Below the pieces are notes generated by a model, which made no database searches, was not told the DNA's origin, and was given only the letters and a program-made list of their open reading frames with translations. Below are positions 1 to 5,536 of a DNA stretch of 5,677 nucleotides, piece by piece. Within the stretch, counting starts at the first letter, position 1, and each line of letters begins with the position of its first letter. The position numbers were made by a program, and so were the translations under genes. Origin of the DNA: JBKQWK01 sp052139595 (GTDB lineage: Bacteria; Actinomycetota; Thermoleophilia; UBA2241); assembly GCA_052139595.1 (NCBI GenBank), contig JBKQWK010000171.1, positions 1-5,677 of the forward strand, written 5' to 3'.

Positions 1-585
1 CTGCTGCAGCAGTTCCGCCTCGCCGACCGCGCCACCGCCAGTGTTTATGCCCTCTCCGGCGGCATGGCTCAGCGCTTGATGGTCGCCCGCAGCATTGCTC
101 ACCGGCCTCACATCCTGTTTCTCGACGAGCCCACCGCTGGCCTCGACCCGCAGAGCCGGATTGCGCTCTGGGAGATCCTGCACGAACTGCACGGCGAGGG
201 CCTGACCGTGCTGCTGACAACGCATTACATGGAAGAAGCGGATCAGCTATGCGACCGCTTGGCGATCATGGACCACGGCCGTCTTCTGGCGCTGGGGACG
301 CCGGCTGAACTCAAGGCGTCGATCGACGCCGACACGATCGTGCGCGTCTCGACTGACGGCGACCCCACCGCGCTGGCTGAGTTGCTGAAGCGGCTCGAAG
401 ATACCACGCGCGTCGAAACTGACGAGGGCGCCGCGACGGTGTTTTTGCGTGGCGCCAACGGTGTCGTGCCCCGCATCGTCACCGAAGCGGAAGCAGCGGG
501 GTTCCATGTTACCGACCTCTCGGTCAGCGAACCGACCCTGGAGACCGTCTTCATTACCCTGACCGGCAAGGAGCTGCGCGAATGA
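1..585 (+). CDS. ABC exporter ATP-binding subunit, DrrA-type (5' end outside window)
   Basis: This is the nucleotide-binding subunit of an ABC-2 exporter. It hydrolyses ATP on the cytoplasmic face to drive the permease encoded just downstream. The frame is open from base 1, so the start, Walker A and Q-loop lie upstream; 194 residues are visible. Seen in order: ABC signature LSGGMAQR (18-25), Walker B ILFLDEP (38-44), D-loop GLD (47-49) and switch histidine H75 in TTHYMEEAD. A C-terminal extension follows, ending in EPTLETVF..LTGKELRE. That ending is typical of the DrrA/DUF4162-type domain of drug, polyketide or lipid exporters. The stop TGA (583-585) overlaps the permease ATG in ATGA, implying translational coupling. 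The substrate cannot be read from the sequence. The family call is firm; a drug-resistance role is only one possibility. Confidence 0.95.
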   Translation: MLQQFRLADRATASVYALSGGMAQRLMVARSIAHRPHILFLDEPTAGLDPQSRIALWEILHELHGEGLTVLLTTHYMEEADQLCDRLAIMDHGRLLALGTPAELKASIDADTIVRVSTDGDPTALAELLKRLEDTTRVETDEGAATVFLRGANGVVPRIVTEAEAAGFHVTDLSVSEPTLETVFITLTGKELRE

Positions 586-1433
586 ACACTGTCACAACTG
601 AGGCGCAGATACGCCACACCATGAACTTTCGTTCGCCGCGCGCGGCCGCTTTCAGTGCCTTCGGCGCCCTGCTGCTGCGCGATCTGCGCGTGTTGCGCAA
701 AACCATCTGGCTGTTTGCCATACGCACCGTCATGCAGCCACTGCTCCTCGTCTTCGTCTTCACGTACGTCTTTCCCAAGATTGGCCAGGGCGTCGGCGGC
801 TCGCGAGCGGCAGAGTCATCCTTCTCGACGCTGCTAATGGCCGGCGTTGTCGCCACCTCCATGGTCATGCAGGGCGTGCAGGCGGTGGCCTTGCCGCTCG
901 TCCAGGAGTTCGGCTGGACGCGCGAAATCGAGGACCGCGTCATGGCGCCGATGCCCATCTGGGCGGTGGCCGTGGAAAAGATCGTCGCCGGCGCCCTGCA
1001 GGCGCTGATCGCCGGCCTCGTCGTCTTCCCGCTAGCGGCCTTTATCCCGGCGACGCCGGTGCACCTGCACATTCACTGGATCTACCTGCTTACCGTGGCG
1101 CCAATCGCCGCCGTGCTCGGCGCCTCGCTCGGCCTCACCATGGGCACACGCATTAATCCGCAGCAGGTGCCGTTACTGTTCGCCATCGTCGTTCTGCCGA
1201 TCACGTTTCTCGGTGCCGTCTACTACCCCTGGTCGGCGCTAGCACCGATCAAATGGCTGCAGGTAGCCGTGCTCGTGAACCCGCTCGTCTACATGAGCGA
1301 GGCATTTCGCATGTCGCTGACCACCGGCGTTACCCACATGTCAGCGCTGGCGATCTACGCCGCGATGATCGCTTTCACGGCAGTGCTGGCCGGCATTGGC
1401 ATCGACGGCTTTCGCCGCCGCGTGCTCTCGTAG
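582..1433 (+). CDS. ABC-2 type exporter permease, DrrB-like
   Basis: This is the membrane subunit of the exporter; with the upstream ATPase it would form a dimeric pump in the cytoplasmic membrane. The 283 residues show about six hydrophobic segments near 42-64, 82-105, 132-154, 166-187, 195-216 and 254-274, the usual ABC-2 layout. The loop FGWTREIEDRVMAPMP (110-125), followed by the VEK at 131-133, matches the conserved cytoplasmic stretch of this family (E..RE...R...P....EK). Arg-rich residues at both ends (RDLRVLRK near 33-40; RRR at 278-280) suit cytoplasmic termini. The chosen ATG overlaps the ATPase stop by four bases; a second in-frame ATG at 621-623 would remove a hydrophilic N-terminus and cannot be excluded. 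The gene ends 58 bases before the convergent lyase gene. The substrate is unknown. Confidence 0.93.
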   Translation: MNTVTTEAQIRHTMNFRSPRAAAFSAFGALLLRDLRVLRKTIWLFAIRTVMQPLLLVFVFTYVFPKIGQGVGGSRAAESSFSTLLMAGVVATSMVMQGVQAVALPLVQEFGWTREIEDRVMAPMPIWAVAVEKIVAGALQALIAGLVVFPLAAFIPATPVHLHIHWIYLLTVAPIAAVLGASLGLTMGTRINPQQVPLLFAIVVLPITFLGAVYYPWSALAPIKWLQVAVLVNPLVYMSEAFRMSLTTGVTHMSALAIYAAMIAFTAVLAGIGIDGFRRRVLS

Positions 1434-1484
1434 CCCGAAGTGGAGCCAGAGGCGTGACTTTTGCCGACCGCACCGGCGCTCCGT

Positions 1485-1505
1485 GCCCGCTCTACCCGAG
1501 CGGGC
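1485..1505. other. Perfect hairpin across the lyase stop codon, between convergent genes
   Basis: GCCCGCTC (1485-1492) pairs perfectly with GAGCGGGC (1498-1505) around a five-base loop, and the TAG stop of the minus-strand lyase lies in it. No T-tract follows on either strand, so it is not a standard intrinsic terminator. It could still slow polymerase or protect the 3' ends of the two convergent transcripts. I see no better terminator in the 58-base gap 1434-1491. Confidence 0.4.
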
Positions 1506-3015
1506 CGACTTCGCCCTCAACCGCGGCCAGGATCTCGCCCGAACCGACAAGCGCCGCCATGGCGTTGTGGTCGGTGAACAGGGGCCGATCCTCGTCGAGG
1601 TGAGCAACGTGGCGACGGATCACCTCGTGAGCGGTGCGCACGCCTTTGCCAGGTGTGAAGTCGCGAAAGTCGAGTGCCTGGGCGGCGGCCATGAATTCGA
1701 TCCCGAGCACGCCGTAGGCGTTGTCGAGGATCTGCCGGTTCTTGAGCGCGGTGTTCATGCCCATCGAGACGAAGTCCTCTTGGTCGGCGGCCGCTGGGAT
1801 CGACATGGTCGCTGCCGGCGCGGCCAGAATGCGTTGCTCAACGATGAGCGTGTCGGCGGCATACTGACTGAGCATCAGGCCGGAGTAGAAACCGGGGTTC
1901 GGGGTGAGAAAGTCGGGCAGACCCTGGCTGAGAGCCGGATTCTCGAGCCGGTTCAGACGCCGCTCGCTGAGTACGCAGACTATGGTGATTGCTTGGCCAA
2001 CCAGCTCCATCGGCAGCGACACCGGCGTGCCCTGAAAGTTGGCGCCGGTCAGCGTCAGGCGATCTTCGGGCAAGAAGATGGGGTTGTCGCCGACGCCGTT
2101 GAGTTCGATCTCGACCTGCGAGCGCGCGAAGGCCACGGCGTCGTGGGCCGCACCGATGACCTGCGGCGACGAGCGCATGGAGTACGCATCCTGAACTTTC
2201 GTCTTGATGCGCCCCTCGGCCAGGTCGCTGCCGTCGATGCAGCGCTTGATCGCCTGGGAGCTGCGGATGGCGCCGGCGAAGCCGCGCAGCTCGTGCAGAC
2301 GCACATCGTAGGGTTTGAGGTTGGCGAGCAGCGCCTCCAGCGACATCGCGCAAGCGATCTCGGCCTGACGCAGCCAGCGGTCGACGTCGTAGATGAGCAG
2401 GGCACTCATCGCTGTGAGCACGTTGGAGCCGTTGATGGTGGCCAGCCCGTCGCGCGCCTTCAGCCCCGGAATGGGAATGCCGGCGCGCTCCATGGCCACC
2501 CGACCAGGCAGGCGCTCTCCCTCGTAGAAAGCCTCGCCTTCGCCCAAGAGCAGCAGCGCCATCTGCGCCATCGGCGCCAAATCGCCGCTGGCGCCAACCG
2601 ACCCCTTCTGGCACATGACCGGCGTCACGCCGCGATTGAGCATCTCGACCAACGTGAGCGGGATCTCGGGCCGCACGCCGGAATGCCCGCGTGCGTGCAC
2701 GTTGATGCGGCCGGCCATGGCCGCTCGTACCGTCTCCAGAGGCGCTGGCTCGCCGATACCGGCTGAGTGGTTATAGACAAGGAACTTCTGAAACTTCTCG
2801 ACCTGATCGTCGTCCAGGACAATCTCCGAAAACTCGCCAATGCCGGTATTCGTGCCGTACATGACCTCTCGCGCCGCGAGCTTCTCTTCAACCATGGCGC
2901 GGCAGACTTTGATCCGCTCAAGAGCGGCAGGATCGAGTTCGACCGCCTCACCGGCACGAGCAATGCGAACGAGCTTCTCGACCGTCAGCGACTCACCGTT
3001 CAGAATGACCGACAC
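1492..3015 (-). CDS. hutH: Histidine ammonia-lyase-type MIO enzyme
   Basis: This is a member of the MIO-dependent aromatic amino acid lyase family. It would remove ammonia from histidine to give urocanate, in a cytoplasmic homotetramer. The 507 residues match the usual length (about 510). The self-cyclising Ala142-Ser143-Gly144 triad lies in GSVGASGDLAP. Residues that line the Pseudomonas putida HutH active site have clear counterparts: Tyr53 (YGTNTG), His83, Asn195 (NGSN), Gln275, Tyr278 and Arg281 (QDAYSMR), Phe327 (NFQGTP) and Glu413 (DQED). His83 and Glu413 are the two positions expected to be Leu and Gln in plant PAL, so histidine is the favoured substrate. Position 82 is Asn where typical HutH has Ser, and no other hut gene is visible, so another aromatic lyase or an aminomutase is possible. 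The GTG start has a GAGGGAG site five bases upstream. The membrane-protein gene lies 98 bases upstream on the same strand. Confidence 0.93.
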   Translation of the reverse strand: MSVILNGESLTVEKLVRIARAGEAVELDPAALERIKVCRAMVEEKLAAREVMYGTNTGIGEFSEIVLDDDQVEKFQKFLVYNHSAGIGEPAPLETVRAAMAGRINVHARGHSGVRPEIPLTLVEMLNRGVTPVMCQKGSVGASGDLAPMAQMALLLLGEGEAFYEGERLPGRVAMERAGIPIPGLKARDGLATINGSNVLTAMSALLIYDVDRWLRQAEIACAMSLEALLANLKPYDVRLHELRGFAGAIRSSQAIKRCIDGSDLAEGRIKTKVQDAYSMRSSPQVIGAAHDAVAFARSQVEIELNGVGDNPIFLPEDRLTLTGANFQGTPVSLPMELVGQAITIVCVLSERRLNRLENPALSQGLPDFLTPNPGFYSGLMLSQYAADTLIVEQRILAAPAATMSIPAAADQEDFVSMGMNTALKNRQILDNAYGVLGIEFMAAAQALDFRDFTPGKGVRTAHEVIRRHVAHLDEDRPLFTDHNAMAALVGSGEILAAVEGEVGPLG

Positions 3016-3020
3016 AGCAT

Positions 3021-3027
3021 CTCCCTC
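3021..3027 (-). promoter_or_regulatory. Shine-Dalgarno site fixing the GTG start of the lyase
   Basis: On the minus strand GAGGGAG is followed by a five-base spacer (ATGCT) and GTG. The nearby ATG at 3018-3020 is in another frame and stops after six codons, so GTG at 3013-3015 is the start. I found no convincing -35/-10 pair in the 98-base gap 3016-3113, which supports read-through from the membrane-protein gene upstream. Confidence 0.7.
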
Positions 3028-3113
3028 GTAATCGAATCAACACCTGTTAGCCGTCAGTCCGACGCGCCGCGACAAGAGTACTCGCATGCTGCCACTGCCT
3101 CCACCGCCACGGC

Positions 3114-4031
3114 TCATGAGCCGCGGCGGTCGTTGACTTCGTCCGGCACAGCGGGCGACGTAGCGTCCGACGCGCCGTCGGCCGCCGCGGCGGGGACATT
3201 GACAGTCGGAGCGGCGGGCGGAGCGTCCGACGGCACCTCTGGGACAGCAGGAGGTAGCGACTGCGGGTCCACGTCAACGCTGCCGTCCGGCGTGCAGTCC
3301 GGCAGGTCGTCCACCGCGCCGCCGACGAGGTCAAGCCAGCGGTGGCGATACGCGTCCAGCCTTGCTGCCCGATAGCGCGCCCGCTGCAGCTTCGCCGGGT
3401 TGGCGGCGTACCGACGTCGCGCCCACGGCGAATCAGGCCTTGCCAACGCAAACGCCCCAACAACGGCCACGAACGGCACAAACACGCCGAAAGCTGCCAT
3501 CAAGCGCTTGCCCTTGAGACTGGCAACAACGACGGCAATCAGATTGAGCCCCTCGACGACTGCAATCGTCCAGCGCGGCCCCTCGAGCCACCAAGGGTCG
3601 CTGCCGAAGGGCAGAAAGCCGAAAAGAACCATCAGCGTTGCCGCCGCCGTCAGGACCACGGCATCAACTGACTTGCGCCCGGCTTCGGTCCAGTACACGT
3701 CCTCAACGTGGAGAATGAGGGCGAATTCGTCGAGCACGAGACCACTGCCGGCACCGAAAAAGAAGGCGAGCAGACTGCGCCAATCGGTGTTCGAGGCGAG
3801 CGCAAAGGTCAGGCCTCCGGCAACGATCATCACGACAACACCCAGAACAACGTGGTGGACGTGCACGTCACCATGCCTGAGACTGCGCAGGCGCCACGCC
3901 GGCCAAGCGCGCATGACGCGAGCGTTGACACGGGCACCGCCAAAACCGCCGATGAGACCGACGAGAAACAGCAGCAAAGCGCGCTTGCCGGGCGGAATGG
4001 CAAGAGCGACAACGTACACTGGGATAGACAT
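3114..4031 (-). CDS. Uncharacterised multi-pass membrane protein with His/Asp/Glu cluster
   Basis: I cannot assign a function. From the ATG at 4029-4031 the protein has 305 residues. Hydrophobic segments lie near 17-33, 60-79, 86-106, 124-142, 155-172 and 177-197. A hydrophilic tail of about 100 residues follows: first basic (RRR..., about 205-232), then rich in Ala, Pro, Asp and Val to the end. The striking part is a polar cluster at membrane edges: HGDVHVHH (53-60), then LDEFALILHVEDVYW (100-114) and GRKSVDA (118-124). I recall similar motifs in unannotated actinobacterial integral membrane proteins, but could not search. The His/Asp/Glu content suggests an intramembrane metal or active site (inference). 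The start was chosen because everything upstream in frame is Arg-rich and noncoding in character. The lyase gene lies 98 bases downstream on the same strand. Confidence 0.85.
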   Translation of the reverse strand: MSIPVYVVALAIPPGKRALLLFLVGLIGGFGGARVNARVMRAWPAWRLRSLRHGDVHVHHVVLGVVVMIVAGGLTFALASNTDWRSLLAFFFGAGSGLVLDEFALILHVEDVYWTEAGRKSVDAVVLTAAATLMVLFGFLPFGSDPWWLEGPRWTIAVVEGLNLIAVVVASLKGKRLMAAFGVFVPFVAVVGAFALARPDSPWARRRYAANPAKLQRARYRAARLDAYRHRWLDLVGGAVDDLPDCTPDGSVDVDPQSLPPAVPEVPSDAPPAAPTVNVPAAAADGASDATSPAVPDEVNDRRGS

Positions 4032-4037
4032 AGACCT

Positions 4038-4043
4038 ATTGTA
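4038..4043 (-). promoter_or_regulatory. Possible -10 box placing transcription start at the ATG (leaderless)
   Basis: On the minus strand TACAAT (five of six matches to TATAAT) lies six bases before the ATG of the membrane-protein gene. A start site about seven bases downstream would fall on or next to the ATG, giving a leaderless mRNA. The region 17 bases upstream (TTCGTC) is a poor -35. There is no good Shine-Dalgarno site; only AGG sits three bases before the ATG. Leaderless mRNAs are common in Actinobacteria and some other phyla. Confidence 0.35.
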
Positions 4044-4195
4044 TCCAGCCCACTCGTGCTGACGAACCGTAGCCGGCTGGCGGCGTCGCTGACATGGCGT
4101 CAGACTGAGGCCGCGCCGCTCAGCGTTAACGACGGGCCGAGAGGACGCTCGGCGGGTAGATAGGCTAAGGTGGAACCAGCTCAAACTTCGACCAT

Positions 4196-4199
4196 GGAG
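4196..4199 (+). promoter_or_regulatory. Shine-Dalgarno site supporting a TTG start for DedA
   Basis: GGAG is followed by five bases and TTG at 4205-4207. No ATG or GTG lies in frame between the preceding in-frame stop (4166-4168) and this TTG. The ATG at 4194-4196 overlaps the site but is in another frame and ends after 17 codons. Confidence 0.65.
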
Positions 4200-4204
4200 C
4201 AGTT

Positions 4205-4987
4205 TTGCCGGAACTCTTCGTCGCTATCAGTTTCCTCTCTCGCTTGAGCGCCGATGTGCAGCACCTCTTCACCCTCTACGGCTACCCCATCGTTTTTTTC
4301 GCCGTTCTCAGTGAAAGCGCCGGTGTACCGGTGCCCGGTGAAACAGTGTTGCTCGCCGCTGCCGTGGCTGCACAACGGGGCAGCCTGAACCTGCCTCTGA
4401 TCTGGTTGCTGGCGGCGAGCGCCGCGATCATCGGCGACAACTTTGGTTTCTGGCTCGGCCACTGGGGAGGACGGCCGCTCCTGATGCGCTATGGGCGCAT
4501 CCTCCACGTGCGCGAAAAGCATCTGCGCATGCTTGATCTCTACTACGCCAAGCATGGCGCCAAGACGGTCTTTTTTGGCCGCTGGGTGCTCTTTCTGCGC
4601 GTCTGGGCGGCACTGTTTGCTGGTGCCGCCCACATGCGCTGGCGGCGCTTCTTTCTCTTTAACGCCCTCGGCGGTACCGCTTGGGCGGTGTCGATGAGCA
4701 CCCTCGCCTACGTCTTCAGCGCCAGCGTTGGCCGCATTCAGGCAACGTTTGGCGTGATCGGCTGGGTAACCGCAATCCTGGTTGCCCTCGGCATCATCGC
4801 TTTCGTCATTCGCGAACAGCGTCGCAGCCTGCGGCGGCTGGCCGCGCTCGCGGACGACGCCGATGCCGAGTCGGCGACCGAGTTGGCGTCTGACCGCGAC
4901 GAAGCGGCCCCGGCGACCAGCGACGGTACGTCACCGGTCGCCGGCGAGGTCGCGGGCGAGACCGCCAGCGACCCGCTCGATCTCTAA
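4205..4987 (+). CDS. DedA-family membrane protein (SNARE-associated/VTT domain)
   Basis: DedA proteins are cytoplasmic-membrane proteins linked to flipping or recycling of lipid carriers such as undecaprenyl phosphate, and to envelope and proton-motive-force homeostasis. This one has 260 residues. The N-terminal re-entrant motif SESAGVPVPGE (36-46) supplies acidic residues E37 and E46, plausibly matching E39 and D51 of E. coli YqjA. R126 and R132 (GRWVLFLR) have the same six-residue spacing as its essential R130 and R136. HG (117-118), F150, N153 and W160 also fit the family. Hydrophobic segments lie near 27-55, 62-82, 120-140, 150-172 and 184-202. The last 45 residues form an acidic, Ala/Thr-rich tail, longer than I expect for this family. 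The start is TTG with GGAG five bases upstream; TTG at 4244 and GTG at 4256 are later alternatives. The exact substrate is unknown. Confidence 0.93.
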   Translation: MPELFVAISFLSRLSADVQHLFTLYGYPIVFFAVLSESAGVPVPGETVLLAAAVAAQRGSLNLPLIWLLAASAAIIGDNFGFWLGHWGGRPLLMRYGRILHVREKHLRMLDLYYAKHGAKTVFFGRWVLFLRVWAALFAGAAHMRWRRFFLFNALGGTAWAVSMSTLAYVFSASVGRIQATFGVIGWVTAILVALGIIAFVIREQRRSLRRLAALADDADAESATELASDRDEAAPATSDGTSPVAGEVAGETASDPLDL

Positions 4988-5166
4988 CCTTCGCCGCAGC
5001 GGTTACGCCGCTCCGCGTCAGGAGTGCACTCCTCCGCGACAGGTCAGATCGTAGTCCAGACTTCTTTTGCGCTTAACACGAACGCAATGTGCACCGGAGA
5101 CAATGACTTTGGCTCCTTTCGCTGGCAAAGCGATTGACCCCCCCACCAAGGGCGTTGTTCAGCCCA
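4988..5166 (+). other. Untranslated stretch between DedA stop and terminator; possible structured 3' UTR or small RNA
   Basis: No convincing gene is present. The segment holds several small hairpins: AGCGG/CCGCT (4998-5012), the palindrome at 5020-5033, TCGCT/AGCGA (5119-5133) and GGGC/GCCC (5150-5165). A run of seven C lies at 5138-5144. It ends at the strong terminator at 5167. It could be the DedA 3' UTR or a separate small RNA using that terminator. I recognise no known riboswitch or RNA family and found no well-spaced promoter. Confidence 0.35.
5011..5043. repeat. Direct repeat of 12 bases at 21-base spacing enclosing a 14-base palindrome
   Basis: CTCCGCGTCAGG (5011-5022) and CTCCGCGACAGG (5032-5043) match at 11 of 12 positions and start 21 bases apart, about two helical turns. 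Between and partly within them is the perfect palindrome AGGAGTGCACTCCT (5020-5033). Direct half-sites on the same helix face plus a dyad would suit a DNA-binding protein. As RNA, the palindrome would be a short hairpin with no T-tract. Confidence 0.6.
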
Positions 5167-5200
5167 GAAAGACCCGGTTCCCCGCCGGGTCTTTCGTTTG
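5167..5200 (+). terminator. Strong intrinsic terminator
   Basis: GAAAGACCCGG (5167-5177) and CCGGGTCTTTC (5185-5195) form a perfect 11-base-pair stem with a seven-base loop. The T-rich tail GTTTGTTTG follows. It lies 179 bases after the DedA stop and should end DedA transcription, or that of a small RNA in the stretch between. The 5' A-rich arm might allow partial activity on the minus strand, but the tail favours plus. Confidence 0.88.
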
Positions 5201-5205
5201 TTTGC

Positions 5206-5227
5206 GGCCGGCGCACGCTCCCCGGCC
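5206..5227. repeat. Second inverted repeat just past the terminator
   Basis: GGCCGG (5206-5211) pairs with CCGGCC (5222-5227) across a ten-base loop, ten bases after the terminator stem. It may act as a backup stem, or be chance in GC-rich DNA. The stretch from here to about 5319 holds no gene or site that I can support. Confidence 0.35.
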
Positions 5228-5319
5228 ACGGCAGTCGTCGCTCGATGGTCGAGGTGACCGTACCTGGGATGAGGCAGGCGCTGGTCGGTGGTGCTGAGAG
5301 TCGTGAGGCAGCGCCCGGT

Positions 5320-5347
5320 TTGCTCGCACGCTGCTCACACGTATCGT
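5320..5347 (+). promoter_or_regulatory. Candidate promoter for the downstream leader region
   Basis: TTGCTC (5320-5325) and TATCGT (5342-5347) are separated by 16 bases and match the -35 and -10 consensus at four of six positions each. The start site would be near 5354, just before the ATG of a small frame at 5362. The -10 overlaps the dyad GCACG (5326-5330)/CGTGC (5345-5349). The call is weak and by eye only. Confidence 0.25.
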
Positions 5348-5361
5348 GCACAAAAGAGCGC

Positions 5362-5484
5362 ATGGCGTCCCGGCGAGAAACAAAACGGAAGAAGTACAAA
5401 GAGAACAAGCACGAAGAGAACAAGCGCTTGCCGGGCTTAGACCACGGGCAAAGCGGCAATAAGGTTAGAGAAGACGAACACTAA
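5362..5484 (+). CDS. Possible 40-residue highly charged peptide
   Basis: This is a short frame from ATG to TAA in a purine-rich stretch. The peptide has about seven Lys, five Arg and six Glu, no hydrophobic segment and no Cys. It includes a tandem (Y/H)(K/E)ENK pair encoded by a 15-base repeat. It has only a weak upstream AAGAG and no recognised homologue. About two thirds of third codon positions are G or C, which neither proves nor excludes coding. It may be a leader peptide, since a hairpin and the next start follow within 55 bases, or simply an untranslated purine-rich leader. Confidence 0.2.
   Translation: MASRRETKRKKYKENKHEENKRLPGLDHGQSGNKVREDEH
5396..5425 (+). repeat. Tandem repeat, two units of 15 bases
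   Basis: ACAAAGAGAACAAGC (5396-5410) and ACGAAGAGAACAAGC (5411-5425) differ at one base. The unit is a multiple of three and in frame with the small ORF, giving repeated ENK. The pyrimidine-poor composition differs sharply from the GC-rich surroundings. Confidence 0.65.
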
Positions 5485-5494
5485 GACCAAGCAG

Positions 5495-5515
5495 CACCGG
5501 ACACCACGTCCGGTG
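5495..5515 (+). promoter_or_regulatory. Perfect hairpin just before the ribosome-binding site of the last gene
   Basis: CACCGGAC (5495-5502) and GTCCGGTG (5508-5515) form a perfect eight-base-pair stem with loop ACCAC. The Shine-Dalgarno AAGGAG begins three bases after the stem (5519-5524). No T-tract follows, so a terminator is unlikely; a role in mRNA stability, translation control or protein binding is possible. Confidence 0.5.
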
Positions 5516-5518
5516 AGC

Positions 5519-5524
5519 AAGGAG
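5519..5524 (+). promoter_or_regulatory. Shine-Dalgarno site for the 3'-terminal gene
   Basis: AAGGAG lies 12 bases before ATG 5537. The spacing is longer than ideal, so the site supports that start only moderately. Confidence 0.4.
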
Positions 5525-5536
5525 AACGACACCTGT

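Larger units (their letters stand above)
4032..4204. promoter_or_regulatory. Divergent intergenic region with several short inverted repeats
   Basis: This 173-base spacer must hold the promoters of both the membrane-protein gene (-) and the DedA gene (+). It contains CTGAC-N5-GTCAG (4089-4103), CTGAG-N9-CTCAG (4105-4123), the palindrome CGTTAACG (4124-4131) and CCGAG-N6-CTCGG (4137-4152), packed almost end to end. Each is short enough to arise by chance, but the cluster could be an operator for a regulator shared by both genes. I could not find a convincing plus-strand -35/-10 pair. Confidence 0.4.

Noticed and set aside
1838..2614. A 258-codon minus-strand frame inside the lyase
   Set aside because: It is a shifted frame of the lyase with a low-complexity Arg/Ala-rich translation.
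1396..2766. A 456-codon plus-strand frame antisense to the lyase
   Set aside because: Long antisense frames are expected opposite GC-rich genes. Its product is Arg/His/Gly-rich with no recognisable domain, while the minus strand gives a full-length lyase with all motifs.
3708..4163. A 151-codon plus-strand frame over the membrane-protein start
   Set aside because: It is antisense to well-defined membrane segments and has no domain signature.
4032..4184. Extension of the membrane protein upstream to a TTG at 4184
   Set aside because: The added 51 residues are Arg-rich with no structure or Shine-Dalgarno support, and they would cover most of the divergent promoter region.
4194..4247. A 17-codon frame starting at the ATG that overlaps the DedA Shine-Dalgarno
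   Set aside because: It has no ribosome-binding site at proper distance and looks incidental, although it overlaps the DedA start.
5073..5104. TTAACA and GACAAT as a promoter for a small RNA
   Set aside because: The spacer is 20 bases, outside the normal 16-18, and the -10 is weak.
5178..5195. GGTTC near the terminator as a tRNA T-arm
   Set aside because: No cloverleaf can be built around it; the bases belong to the terminator stem and loop.
5073..5459. Minus-strand frames over 5044-5649
   Set aside because: They lack Shine-Dalgarno support and recognisable domains, and several cross the terminator.
5134..5484. A 116-codon plus-strand frame containing the small charged ORF
   Set aside because: Its first part runs straight through the strong terminator at 5167-5195 and has no coding character; only the last 40 codons were kept as a weak candidate.
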